DNA of 6,137 nt from positions 1-6,137 of the forward strand of contig JAHEEB010000286.1 of NCBI GenBank assembly GCA_024640925.1, in the 5' to 3' direction. The position numbers and the translations under genes are program-made. How positions within the stretch are numbered: position 1 is the stretch's first letter; the number at the start of each line of letters is the position of its first letter. Below, piece after piece: positions 1 through 6,137 of this stretch. Under the pieces are notes generated by a model. It had not been told where the DNA came from. It worked only from the letters and a program-made list of their open reading frames with translations, and ran no database searches. This DNA comes from Bacteroidota bacterium (GTDB taxonomy: Bacteria > Bacteroidota > Bacteroidia > Bacteroidales > UBA10428).

Positions 1-1904
1 CGCAGAAAATTATTAATTGTGCAGCTGTTAAACTCGACATTACAGAGAGCAAATTAATTCACGAGGAACTTATTAAGGCTAAAGATAAAGCTATAATGGG
101 CGAAAAAATAAAAACTGCTTTCCTTGCCAATGTAAGCCATGAAATTAATACTCCGTTGCAAGCCATCTATGGTTTTACTCAACTTTTAAAATTAGATTTG
201 TCGTTAAAGGAAAAACAATACGAACACCTTACTATTATTCAGTCGAACGCCGAAGTACTAATGCAAATTTTTCGAGATATATTCGACTTTACGAAAATTG
301 AATCGGGCAATATTGAACTTAATATTGAGAAAATTGAATTGAATAATACAATACAAAAATTAATTTCGAAATATAACACCAAAATTACTGTTATTGAGAA
401 AAAACCCATTGAAATACTTTTTGATCCCGATCCACTCCACCAGGAAATCATGATAACATCCGACAGACAGCGTCTGATTCAAATAATTGACAAACTGGTT
501 TCAAACTCAATAAAGTTTACTGATAGAGGATATATAAAAATAGGATACAAAGTAGTTGACTCTTTCATACAATTTACTATCGACGACACAGGTATAGGCA
601 TTGATGATGACGAAAAAGAAAAAGTATACGAAACCTTCTATCATGGCGATGCCAAGTATATTAGCCAGCACAAGGGAACCGGACTTGGCCTGAATATTAC
701 GAAAAAACTGGTTGAAATTATGGGTGGCAGGATCTGGCACGAATCAAAAAAAAATATAGGTACAACATTTTGCTTTACATTACCGCTGAATCCTGAAATG
801 CCCGAATCTACCCACAAAGATGAAATTACCAAAATTCAATTTGATATAATCAGAAGAAGTAAAATACTTATTGCCGATGATGACGAGACAAACTTTAACT
901 TCATAAATGATATGTTGAGGAAATTCTCATGTGAGGTTTTGTGGGCCGGAAATGGAAAGGACGCCATTGAAATACTTGATAAAAACAAAGATGTGGACAT
1001 TGTAATTATCGATATTTTTCTTCCAATAATAGATGGCATAAATGTAACCAAACTAATTAAGAACCTAAAATACCGCGGTCCGGTGATTGCACAGGTTTTA
1101 CCTGAAGATAAAACACTAGTAAACTATGCAGGTCTGTTTGACGATATTATTTATAAACCCACAAGAAAAAAAGATTTGTATCAAACATTGCTGAATCATT
1201 TAGTTACCTTTTTAGTTCTTTTCTTTTCTTTCAGTTCTTTTGCTGCAGAATATACAATTGATACAATTGCAATTCATTCTGAAGTTTTAAACGAAACAAG
1301 AAACATTATTCTTTACAAACCAATTGGCTTGCAAAAGTCTGATACCACATCGTTCCTTTATTTATTAGATGGCGAATTCTCAAAACCCAGATATGATGCC
1401 ATTATAAAAGAAAGATTGAATCATCCGGTTATTGGAGTAGGTATAATAAACACGAACAGAAACAGAGATATGCTTCCTCTAAAAGAACCCGAAAAATTTC
1501 TGAATTTTATTTGTAAAGAGCTTATGCCCACAATGGAGAAAGGTTATTTCACGAAGCAGCGAATTTTATTCGGCCATTCCTTTGCTGGTTCTTTTACTGT
1601 TTATTCAATGATTCATGAACCTGGAATGTTTGATAAATACATAGCATCGAGCCCAACACCGATTATGAATATGGTAGATAGTGCGATATACAGTAAGCTG
1701 AACAATACATTGGATAAAAAGATTAAATTCTATTTTAGTTATGGTTCACAAGATATGAAACAGGTTATTAAATGGGCCAAACAGTTGGAAATTAGTTTGA
1801 AGGGATTAAACTTAAGTGAGATAACCTGGGGAATGAGCATTCTTGAAGGCGAAAATCATAACACAAGTGATGTTATTTCGTTGATAAGAGGCTTAAATTT
1901 TTAA
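1..1904 (+). CDS. Hybrid sensor histidine kinase fused in frame to an alpha/beta-hydrolase esterase (5' partial)
   Basis: The open frame enters from the left edge (first full codon at 3) and reads VKLDITESKLIHEEL, a typical PAS/PAC tail leading into HisKA, so the true start lies upstream and ATG 96 is internal. Counting from that Met: HisKA 7-72 with phospho-acceptor His15 in FLANVSHEINTPL; HATPase_c about 118-232 with an N-box (Asn137, though the first N-box Asn is Lys133), G1 DDTGIGI 163-169 and G2 GTGLGL 194-199; receiver 255-368 with acidic pocket Asp261-263, phospho-site Asp306 and Lys354, but Val334 where Thr/Ser is usual. No stop follows. Residues 369-384 look like a signal-peptide core, and 385-602 form an esterase of the PF00756/COG2819 type (LLDGE 424-427 region, nucleophile Ser495 in GHSFAGS, probable Asp553 and His588). 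The kinase should sense an unknown signal and phosphorylate its own receiver. The esterase substrate is unknown. Domain calls are strong; whether one fused polypeptide is made is uncertain. Confidence 0.85.
   Translation, partial: QKIINCAAVKLDITESKLIHEELIKAKDKAIMGEKIKTAFLANVSHEINTPLQAIYGFTQLLKLDLSLKEKQYEHLTIIQSNAEVLMQIFRDIFDFTKIESGNIELNIEKIELNNTIQKLISKYNTKITVIEKKPIEILFDPDPLHQEIMITSDRQRLIQIIDKLVSNSIKFTDRGYIKIGYKVVDSFIQFTIDDTGIGIDDDEKEKVYETFYHGDAKYISQHKGTGLGLNITKKLVEIMGGRIWHESKKNIGTTFCFTLPLNPEMPESTHKDEITKIQFDIIRRSKILIADDDETNFNFINDMLRKFSCEVLWAGNGKDAIEILDKNKDVDIVIIDIFLPIIDGINVTKLIKNLKYRGPVIAQVLPEDKTLVNYAGLFDDIIYKPTRKKDLYQTLLNHLVTFLVLFFSFSSFAAEYTIDTIAIHSEVLNETRNIILYKPIGLQKSDTTSFLYLLDGEFSKPRYDAIIKERLNHPVIGVGIINTNRNRDMLPLKEPEKFLNFICKELMPTMEKGYFTKQRILFGHSFAGSFTVYSMIHEPGMFDKYIASSPTPIMNMVDSAIYSKLNNTLDKKIKFYFSYGSQDMKQVIKWAKQLEISLKGLNLSEITWGMSILEGENHNTSDVISLIRGLNF
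1188..1904 (+). other. Esterase module with its own signal-peptide-like segment; possible separately translated gene
   Basis: This stretch equals a complete secreted esterase apart from an ATG. NHLVTFLVLFFSFSSFAAEY (1194-1253) has a hydrophobic core and an SFA|A signal peptidase I-type site at about 1244/1245, and the hydrolase fold starts straight after it. LYLLDGE, NTNRNRDMLP, GHSFAGS and the GENH motif near the end match the putative esterase family that includes ferric-siderophore and acyl esterases, and the length of about 220 residues is normal for it. In-frame TTG codons at 1176 and 1188 and CTG at 1191 could act as starts; the CTG lies exactly where an ATG would give the signal peptide MNHLVTFLVLFF. 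It is therefore either the C-terminal part of the kinase fusion, an internally initiated protein, or a gene that lost its start codon. The sequence alone does not decide. Confidence 0.45.
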
Positions 1905-1920
1905 ATTGATTCCGCTCAAC

Positions 1921-1945
1921 CTGGCTGCGTCTTCAGACCTGCCAG
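1921..1945. repeat. Imperfect inverted repeat just after the esterase stop
   Basis: CTGGC (1921-1925) pairs with GCCAG (1941-1945), and inside it GTC (1929-1931) pairs with GAC (1936-1938) around a TTCA loop. The local sequence from 1914 to 1950 is clearly GC-richer than the genes on either side. It starts 17 nt after the stop codon, so it could end transcription of the upstream gene, but no T-run follows and the stem is interrupted. It may instead be part of the same repetitive element as the hairpin at 2010-2031. Confidence 0.3.
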
Positions 1946-1987
1946 CGTTGTTGAAAAAAGTATCGGTTTACTTTTGTTGGAGGAGAC

Positions 1988-2043
1988 ATTCTGCTTAACC
2001 TCCCCTACACCCCTCCTTGCAAAAGGAGGGGAGAAATTCTGCT
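1988..2043. repeat. Short hairpin element (REP/MITE-like) between 8-bp direct repeats
   Basis: CCCCTCCTT (2010-2018) and AAGGAGGGG (2023-2031) form a perfect 9-bp stem closed by a GCAA tetraloop. A second copy of the left arm, CTCCCC (2000-2005), can pair with GGGGAG (2028-2033) as an alternative. ATTCTGCT occurs at 1988-1995 and again at 2036-2043, bracketing 40 bp, which looks like a target-site duplication. From memory, similar CCCCTCC...GGAGGGG palindromes are dispersed between genes in many Bacteroidota. No T-run follows, so I prefer a repeat over an intrinsic terminator, although it could still slow or end transcription from upstream. Confidence 0.6.
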
Positions 2044-2099
2044 AAAAGGAAATTTGTTGTTTATTGTTGAATTATACATTATATATAGAATTAAAATTT

Positions 2100-2136
2100 T
2101 GCCTTTGTGCAATCTTGACTTCATTTCATTTATTTG
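2100..2136 (+). promoter_or_regulatory. Candidate Bacteroidota-type promoter for the receptor-pnuC-nadR operon
   Basis: Two overlapping readings are possible, each one base off the TAnnTTTG -7 element. TTTATTTG (2129-2136) has a TTTG (2104-2107) 21 bases upstream as a -33 element, giving a leader of about 35 nt. TGCCTTTG (2100-2107) would give a leader of about 65 nt but has no clear -33 element. I see no TPP riboswitch motif in the leader, and I recognise no operator with confidence. Confidence 0.35.
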
Positions 2137-2178
2137 GGTTAACTTTACTTTTTTAAAATTTAAGTTGAATTTTACAGA

Positions 2179-4170
2179 ATGACGAAGTGTTTCATCCCCC
2201 TTTTAATGCTGCTGATTAGCAGACAAAATTATGCCCAGGACACATTTAAAATTGACTCCACATACAATTTAAATGAAGTAATTATAACGTATCAGGCTGA
2301 CAGGAATACTCCTTTCACTTTCCAGAATATTCATTCTAAAGAATTAAAAACAAAATTAACAGGTCAGGAACCTTCTTTTCTGCTTTCTGAAACACCTTCA
2401 ATTACAGTATACTCAGATGCCGGAAATACACAAGGGTATTCCTATTTCAGAATGAGAGGTATTGACCAGACAAGAATAAATATAACCCTCGACGGAGTTC
2501 CATTAAACGAACCCGAGGATCAGGGAGCTTATTTTTCTAACTATCCCGACATCTTCAATTCGGTAAGCAAAATTCAAATTCAACGTGGTGTTGGTACTTC
2601 AAAAAACGGAGTAGCCAGTTATGGTGGCAGCGTTCAGCTTTTTTCGCCAGACCTGAAGATTCCAGCCAAAACTACCTTCGGTTTTAATTATGGCTCATTC
2701 AATAGTTTGAGAGCCTTTGCTGAATTCAATAGTGGTTTAAAAAATAAAAAAGCCGTTTATATCAGGGCATCAAAGATTTATTCTGACGGTTATAAATATA
2801 ACTCTTCAAATAACTCGCAATCTGTTTTTGTGAGCAGCGGGTTGTTTCTCAATAAGTCAACATGGAAAATAAACCTGCTCGCGGGTCACCAGGCAAATCA
2901 ATTAGCTTGCCTGGGAGTATCCGACTCACTGATTTCAATTGACAGGAAAACGAATGCAGATTCTAATGAGAACGACCATTTTACACAATGTTTGGTTCAA
3001 CTTCAGAATAAATGGTGGCTGGATTTAAATTCTTCAATTCAATCAGGCATTTATTATACTTACTTAAATGGCAATTACGATTTCGATTTGAATAATTATT
3101 TGGGTCTTCCATCGACCGAAGAACTAAATAATTATGCCTTCAGATCAAACCTGCTTGGGTTTTTCAGCAATTATACTTTTTCAAAAACAAAGTTCAGCTG
3201 GACAACCGGAATTCACGGAAATGTATACGAAAGACAACATACAGGAAGCGAAAAAACATTGGGAAAACTATACCAAAATACAGGATATAGAAAAGAATTA
3301 AGTGCTTTCACTAAAATAGATTATACAATCAACCAGATTACATTTTTTGCTGATATTCAATGTCGTTACTCATCTTTCGATTACAAAGGTACTGTTCCAC
3401 TAAATAAGATGGATTGGTTCTTCATAAATCCGAAAACCGGTATAAGTGTTGAAGCAAAACCCAACACACTATTTTATTACAGTATTGGAAGCACAGGCAG
3501 AGAGCCTACCCGAAACGATCTGTTCGGAGGCAACGATGATTTACTTGCCGATAGCTTAGGCAATGCTATTTTATCAATTAAGACACCAGAACATGTTATC
3601 AATCATGAGTTAGGAGTTAGACATCAATCCCGAAAAACGAATTTCAATTTGAATTTTTATTACATGGATTTTAAAAATGAAATCATTCTGGATGGGAAAT
3701 TTGGCCCAAATGGTCTGGCATTAACAAACAAAGTTGAGCAAAGTTTCCGAACCGGAATTGAATTGTGTGTATCCTTTAAGATTAGCGAAAATTTCACTCT
3801 CATAAACAATTCTTCATTCAATTACAGCCGAATCAAAGAACAGAAAGTTGATTTTACCCCTATTCTTACACCTCCTGTTATTATTAATCAGGAAGCTTTA
3901 TATTTCTTCAAAAGATTTACTTTTGGGTTGTCTGCAAGGTACCAGGACAAATCATTTATCGACTTTGCAAATACTTCAACAGTTAAAAGCTATTTTCTAT
4001 TGAATGGACGGGTTGTCTACGACATGAAAAGATTTCAATTTTCAGTGTCTGTATACAACATCACAAATTCCACTTACTATACCAATGGCTATGTCGATTT
4101 TGATGAAACTAAAAAGTATTTTGTACAGGCTCCAACCAATTTTAATGCTTCAATCAAATATAGCTTCTGA
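2179..4170 (+). CDS. TonB-dependent outer-membrane receptor, probable nicotinamide riboside (or related nucleoside) importer
   Basis: The 663-residue protein has a short Sec signal peptide (hydrophobic 5-13, likely cut at NYA|QD after residue 19) and a TonB-box-like stretch LNEVIIT at 31-37. A plug domain spans about 40-160, with FRMRGIDQTRINITLDGVPL (90-109) and the VSKIQIQRGVGTSKNGVASY segment (129-148). A 22-strand-type barrel follows and ends in SIKYSF, whose terminal Phe fits BAM recognition. The barrel contains GREPTRNDLFGG, a conserved motif of small vitamin/metal-type receptors. It lacks the N-terminal carboxypeptidase-like domain of SusC proteins. ATG 2179 is the only ATG after an in-frame TAA at 2161. 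Its stop overlaps the pnuC start (TGATG), implying coupled translation. The fold is certain; the substrate is inferred from pnuC and nadR. A thiamine receptor, as in TonB receptor-PnuT-pyrophosphokinase operons, is the main alternative and is less likely with NadR next door. Confidence 0.9.
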   Translation: MTKCFIPLLMLLISRQNYAQDTFKIDSTYNLNEVIITYQADRNTPFTFQNIHSKELKTKLTGQEPSFLLSETPSITVYSDAGNTQGYSYFRMRGIDQTRINITLDGVPLNEPEDQGAYFSNYPDIFNSVSKIQIQRGVGTSKNGVASYGGSVQLFSPDLKIPAKTTFGFNYGSFNSLRAFAEFNSGLKNKKAVYIRASKIYSDGYKYNSSNNSQSVFVSSGLFLNKSTWKINLLAGHQANQLACLGVSDSLISIDRKTNADSNENDHFTQCLVQLQNKWWLDLNSSIQSGIYYTYLNGNYDFDLNNYLGLPSTEELNNYAFRSNLLGFFSNYTFSKTKFSWTTGIHGNVYERQHTGSEKTLGKLYQNTGYRKELSAFTKIDYTINQITFFADIQCRYSSFDYKGTVPLNKMDWFFINPKTGISVEAKPNTLFYYSIGSTGREPTRNDLFGGNDDLLADSLGNAILSIKTPEHVINHELGVRHQSRKTNFNLNFYYMDFKNEIILDGKFGPNGLALTNKVEQSFRTGIELCVSFKISENFTLINNSSFNYSRIKEQKVDFTPILTPPVIINQEALYFFKRFTFGLSARYQDKSFIDFANTSTVKSYFLLNGRVVYDMKRFQFSVSVYNITNSTYYTNGYVDFDETKKYFVQAPTNFNASIKYSF

Positions 4171-4841
4171 TGCACTTCTTTGAAATAAATACTATAGCCT
4201 TTAGAATATTGAATTATTCTGTCAGTTATATTGAATTGATAGGCACTTCCTTTGGGCTGGCATCTGTTTACTATGCATCAAGGGCAAATATTTTAACATG
4301 GGCTACGGGAATAGTGAATGAGATCTTTCTGTTTATCTTGTTTTTCCAGGTTCAACTTTATGCAGATATGGTTCTGCAAATTTATTTTTTTATTGTTACA
4401 CTTTACGGCTGGTACAAGTGGAATAAAAAATCTGTTGAAAATGAAATTTCAAAAATCGGTTTTAGGACAAATATTTTGCTTGCCTCAATTATTATCGTAG
4501 GAACAATCGTTTCTGGCTATGTTTTTACTAACATTCATAGGTACATGCCCGGTTTTTTTAAGATTCAGGCTGCCTATCCATATATCGATTCGTTTGTAAT
4601 GGTCTCGAGCATAATTGCAACCGTGTTGCTTGCCAAAAAGAAAATTGAGAATTGGTATTTATGGATTTCCATTGATGCTGTTTGCACGGTAATCTATTTC
4701 AAAAAAGGAGTTTTATTTCTTTCTCTTGAATATTTCATCTTTCTAGGATTGGCTTCTTATGGACTTTATAACTGGAAGAAAATGTCAAACACAAAATTAC
4801 TGACGACAAATAGATTAAGCCCGCGATTAAAAAATGACTAA
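4170..4841 (+). CDS. pnuC: PnuC-family inner-membrane nicotinamide riboside transporter
   Basis: The 223-residue protein is almost wholly hydrophobic, with about seven membrane segments (roughly 17-36, 42-60, 63-82, 99-119, 137-154, 162-176, 180-200), as in PnuC structures. Family signatures are visible: WATGIVNEIFLF (44-55), QLYADMVLQIYFFIVTLYGW (62-81), and the C-terminal block KKKIENWYLWISIDAV (156-171) followed by the EYFIFLGLASYGLYNWKK segment. PnuC proteins work by facilitated diffusion, with uptake driven by phosphorylation of the imported nucleoside in the cytoplasm; the kinase is supplied by the next gene. The start overlaps the receptor stop by 1 nt and the end overlaps nadR by 8 nt. 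The last 20 or so residues are a polar tail running into that overlap. PnuT (thiamine) is a close paralogue, so the substrate call depends partly on the NadR neighbour. Confidence 0.9.
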   Translation: MHFFEINTIAFRILNYSVSYIELIGTSFGLASVYYASRANILTWATGIVNEIFLFILFFQVQLYADMVLQIYFFIVTLYGWYKWNKKSVENEISKIGFRTNILLASIIIVGTIVSGYVFTNIHRYMPGFFKIQAAYPYIDSFVMVSSIIATVLLAKKKIENWYLWISIDAVCTVIYFKKGVLFLSLEYFIFLGLASYGLYNWKKMSNTKLLTTNRLSPRLKND

Positions 4842-5847
4842 AGCTTTTGTTTTCGGAAAATTTTTTCCTTTTCATAAAGGACACGAAGCAATGATTTATT
4901 TTGCAGCGACAAAGTGCGATTTTCTTACCGTTTTAATTTGTTGCAGCGACAAAGAATCCATTCCCGATTCCGTCAGAAGGTCATGGATGGAAAAAGCTTT
5001 TGAGAAAGAAAAAAATATTGAAATAAAAACGTTCAATTATTCCGAAAGCGAACTACCCAATACTTCCGAATCTTCGGAATCCGTATCGGAAATATGGGCA
5101 AAAAAATTTAAAGAACTCTTCCCCGACTATACTTTATTAGTTACTTCAGAACCTTATGGCAGTTATGTTTCGAAATTTATGAATATCCAACATATTGCTT
5201 TTGATCCCGGCAAAAAACAATACCCTGTTTCATCTTCTTCGATCAGAGACGATTTGTTCAACAGTTGGAATTATTTGCCATCTAGCGTAAAACAATATTT
5301 TACCATTAAAGTGGTAATACTTGGAACAGAATCAACAGGAAAAACCGTGTTAACAAACCGACTGGCTAATTATTACCATTGTAGTTTCGTCTCGGAAGTT
5401 GGCAGGGAGCTAATCGACAACTCAAATACTTTCGGGTTTAACGATTTAATAAAAGTGGCAGAGGCTCATTCAAAGCGGATTCAGCAAACAATTACAGGTG
5501 ATAGTCATAGTCCATTGGTGATTATTGATACAGATGTGCATATAACCATGTCCTATTCCCGGTTCACTTTTAACAGGGAACTTGAAATAACAAAGGAAAT
5601 TTATGATTCTAATAAAGCAGACCTTTATCTTTATTTAAACAACGATGTTGAATTTATTCAAGATGGAACACGATTAAGTGAATATGACAGAAACCGTTTG
5701 GACTTGTTGCACAGGCAAATATTAAAAGAACACTCCATTTGTTTTATTGAAATAGATGGAGACTGGGAGAGCAGATTTAACAAAGCGGTTAAGAATATAA
5801 ATGAATTAATAGAATCTAAAAAGGCTATTTTAATATCTTCAAATTGA
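4834..5847 (+). CDS. nadR: Bifunctional NadR-type NMN adenylyltransferase / ribosylnicotinamide kinase
   Basis: This cytoplasmic enzyme should convert nicotinamide riboside to NMN (kinase) and NMN to NAD (adenylyltransferase). The N-terminal nucleotidyltransferase domain (1-150) has GKFFPFHKGH at 8-17 with the HxGH-type catalytic motif (His14, His17), SEPYGSYVSKFM at 105-116, and SSSSIR at 133-138 in place of the usual SxTxxR. The C-terminal kinase (158-337) has Walker A GTESTGKT (164-171), SEVGREL (187-193), a Walker B-like LVIIDTD (228-234) and the QDGTR lid segment (276-280). At 337 residues it lacks the N-terminal helix-turn-helix of enterobacterial NadR, so it is probably an enzyme only, not a repressor. 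ATG 4834 lies inside the end of pnuC, and the first beta-strand starts at residue 3, which supports this start. Phosphorylation by this protein would trap NR imported by PnuC. Confidence 0.93.
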   Translation: MTKAFVFGKFFPFHKGHEAMIYFAATKCDFLTVLICCSDKESIPDSVRRSWMEKAFEKEKNIEIKTFNYSESELPNTSESSESVSEIWAKKFKELFPDYTLLVTSEPYGSYVSKFMNIQHIAFDPGKKQYPVSSSSIRDDLFNSWNYLPSSVKQYFTIKVVILGTESTGKTVLTNRLANYYHCSFVSEVGRELIDNSNTFGFNDLIKVAEAHSKRIQQTITGDSHSPLVIIDTDVHITMSYSRFTFNRELEITKEIYDSNKADLYLYLNNDVEFIQDGTRLSEYDRNRLDLLHRQILKEHSICFIEIDGDWESRFNKAVKNINELIESKKAILISSN

Positions 5848-5949
5848 ACCATCTGTAAGTTTTCTTTTCTAATTTTTCAGCCTCATTTTTTTTTGTAAAA
5901 ACATCCTCTAAAACCCGTGCGTTCTAAATAATCTCAATTTTTAAATCTT

Positions 5950-5957
5950 TACCTTTG
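5950..5957 (+). promoter_or_regulatory. -7 promoter element for the malic enzyme gene
   Basis: TACCTTTG is an exact match to the Bacteroidota TAnnTTTG element. It lies 48 bases before the proposed TTG start, so transcription would begin near 5964 with a leader of about 40 nt. No good TTTG -33 element is visible 19-21 bases upstream (only GTTCT near 5921). A T9 run at 5886-5894 sits between nadR and this site, but I see no stem before it, so I do not call a terminator. Confidence 0.55.
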
Positions 5958-6005
5958 CCATTCATATTTATACAAAACCTTTATAATTAATCGATATTAA
6001 ATAAT

Positions 6006-6137
6006 TTGACTAAAGTAACGAAAGAAGACGCATTGCGGTACCATTCGGAAGGCCGTCCCGGAAAACTGGAAGTAGTCCCAACAAAACCACATACCACCCA
6101 ACGCGATCTTTCATTGGCTTATTCTCCAGGGGTTGCA
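6006..6137 (+). CDS. maeB: MaeB-type malic enzyme, N-terminal fragment (3' partial)
   Basis: The last 132 bases encode 44 residues, [19 protein letters not shown] (2-20), continuing [20 protein letters not shown] and PGVA up to the window edge. The PGK-x-x-V-x-PTKP and [14 protein letters not shown] blocks are the conserved N-terminus of the large, usually NADP-dependent malic enzymes, which decarboxylate malate to pyruvate. In longer members a phosphotransacetylase-like domain follows, but here that would lie outside the window. The frame is closed by TAA at 5988, and no ATG or GTG lies between it and the conserved region, so TTG 6006 is the best start; the N-terminus then has the expected length. 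A promoter-like TACCTTTG lies upstream, which suggests a transcription unit separate from nadR. Confidence 0.88.
   Translation, partial: MTKVTKEDALRYHSEGRPGKLEVVPTKPHTTQRDLSLAYSPGVA

Noticed and set aside
96..98. ATG 96 as the start of the histidine kinase
   Set aside because: The frame is open to the left edge and encodes a PAS/PAC tail (LDITESKLIHEEL) directly joined to HisKA, so this Met is internal.
239..1051. Four minus-strand open frames (239-451, 507-740, 641-832, 836-1051)
   Set aside because: They lie antisense to well-conserved kinase and receiver domains, resemble no family I know, and overlap one another; they are shadows of the coding strand.
2046..2178. TPP or NAD-type riboswitch in the operon leader
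   Set aside because: The leader is short and AT-rich with no TPP core motifs and no convincing multi-stem structure.
1188..4170. Siderophore system made of the esterase and the TonB receptor
   Set aside because: The esterase family includes siderophore esterases, but a 274-bp gap with a repeat separates the two, and the receptor is translationally coupled to pnuC and nadR.
4318..4500. 60-codon + frame inside pnuC
   Set aside because: It lies out of frame within a clear PnuC membrane region and has no recognisable features.
5064..5079. TTCCGAA/TTCGGAA palindrome inside nadR as an operator or terminator
   Set aside because: It is short, lies inside coding sequence, and is explained by alternating Ser-Glu codons (SESSESVSE).
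5658..5852. Minus-strand 64-codon frame at the end of nadR
   Set aside because: It is antisense to the kinase lid and C-terminus of NadR and has no recognisable product.
5886..5894. Intrinsic terminator after nadR (T9 run)
   Set aside because: No stable stem precedes the T run, and poly-T tracts are expected at this base composition.

Overview
The window looks like a piece of a Bacteroidota (Bacteroidetes) chromosome. It is AT-rich, lacks Shine-Dalgarno sequences before its genes, and contains a TAnnTTTG-type promoter element. It also has a TonB-dependent receptor whose barrel ends in Phe, a hybrid histidine kinase, and a CCCCTCC/GGAGGGG hairpin of a kind I recall as frequent between genes in this phylum. 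I cannot name a genus. All supported genes are on the + strand.

Layout. (1) 1-1904: the 3' part of a hybrid sensor histidine kinase (PAS tail, HisKA, HATPase_c, receiver). It runs without a stop codon through a signal-peptide-like hydrophobic segment into a complete alpha/beta-hydrolase esterase domain. The frame is open back to the left edge, so the gene begins outside the window and the first in-frame ATG (96) is not its start. (2) 1905-2178: an intergenic region with two inverted repeats, one of them a perfect 9-bp hairpin inside 8-bp direct repeats, followed by weak promoter candidates. (3) 2179-5847: three genes that overlap by 1 and 8 nt, namely a TonB-dependent outer-membrane receptor, the inner-membrane transporter PnuC, and a bifunctional NadR-type NMN adenylyltransferase/ribosylnicotinamide kinase. 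(4) 5848-6005: an intergenic region with a good TACCTTTG promoter element. (5) 6006-6137: the first 44 codons of a MaeB-type malic enzyme, probably starting at TTG.

How the genes work together. The three-gene operon reads as a salvage route for nicotinamide riboside (NR). The receptor would bring NR, or a related pyridine nucleoside, across the outer membrane. PnuC would pass it across the inner membrane, and NadR would phosphorylate it (trapping it as NMN) and adenylylate it to NAD. The substrate of the receptor is inferred from its neighbours only. The kinase-esterase fusion is the oddest object: a cytoplasmic signalling protein joined in frame, through what looks like a Sec signal peptide, to a domain that is normally exported.
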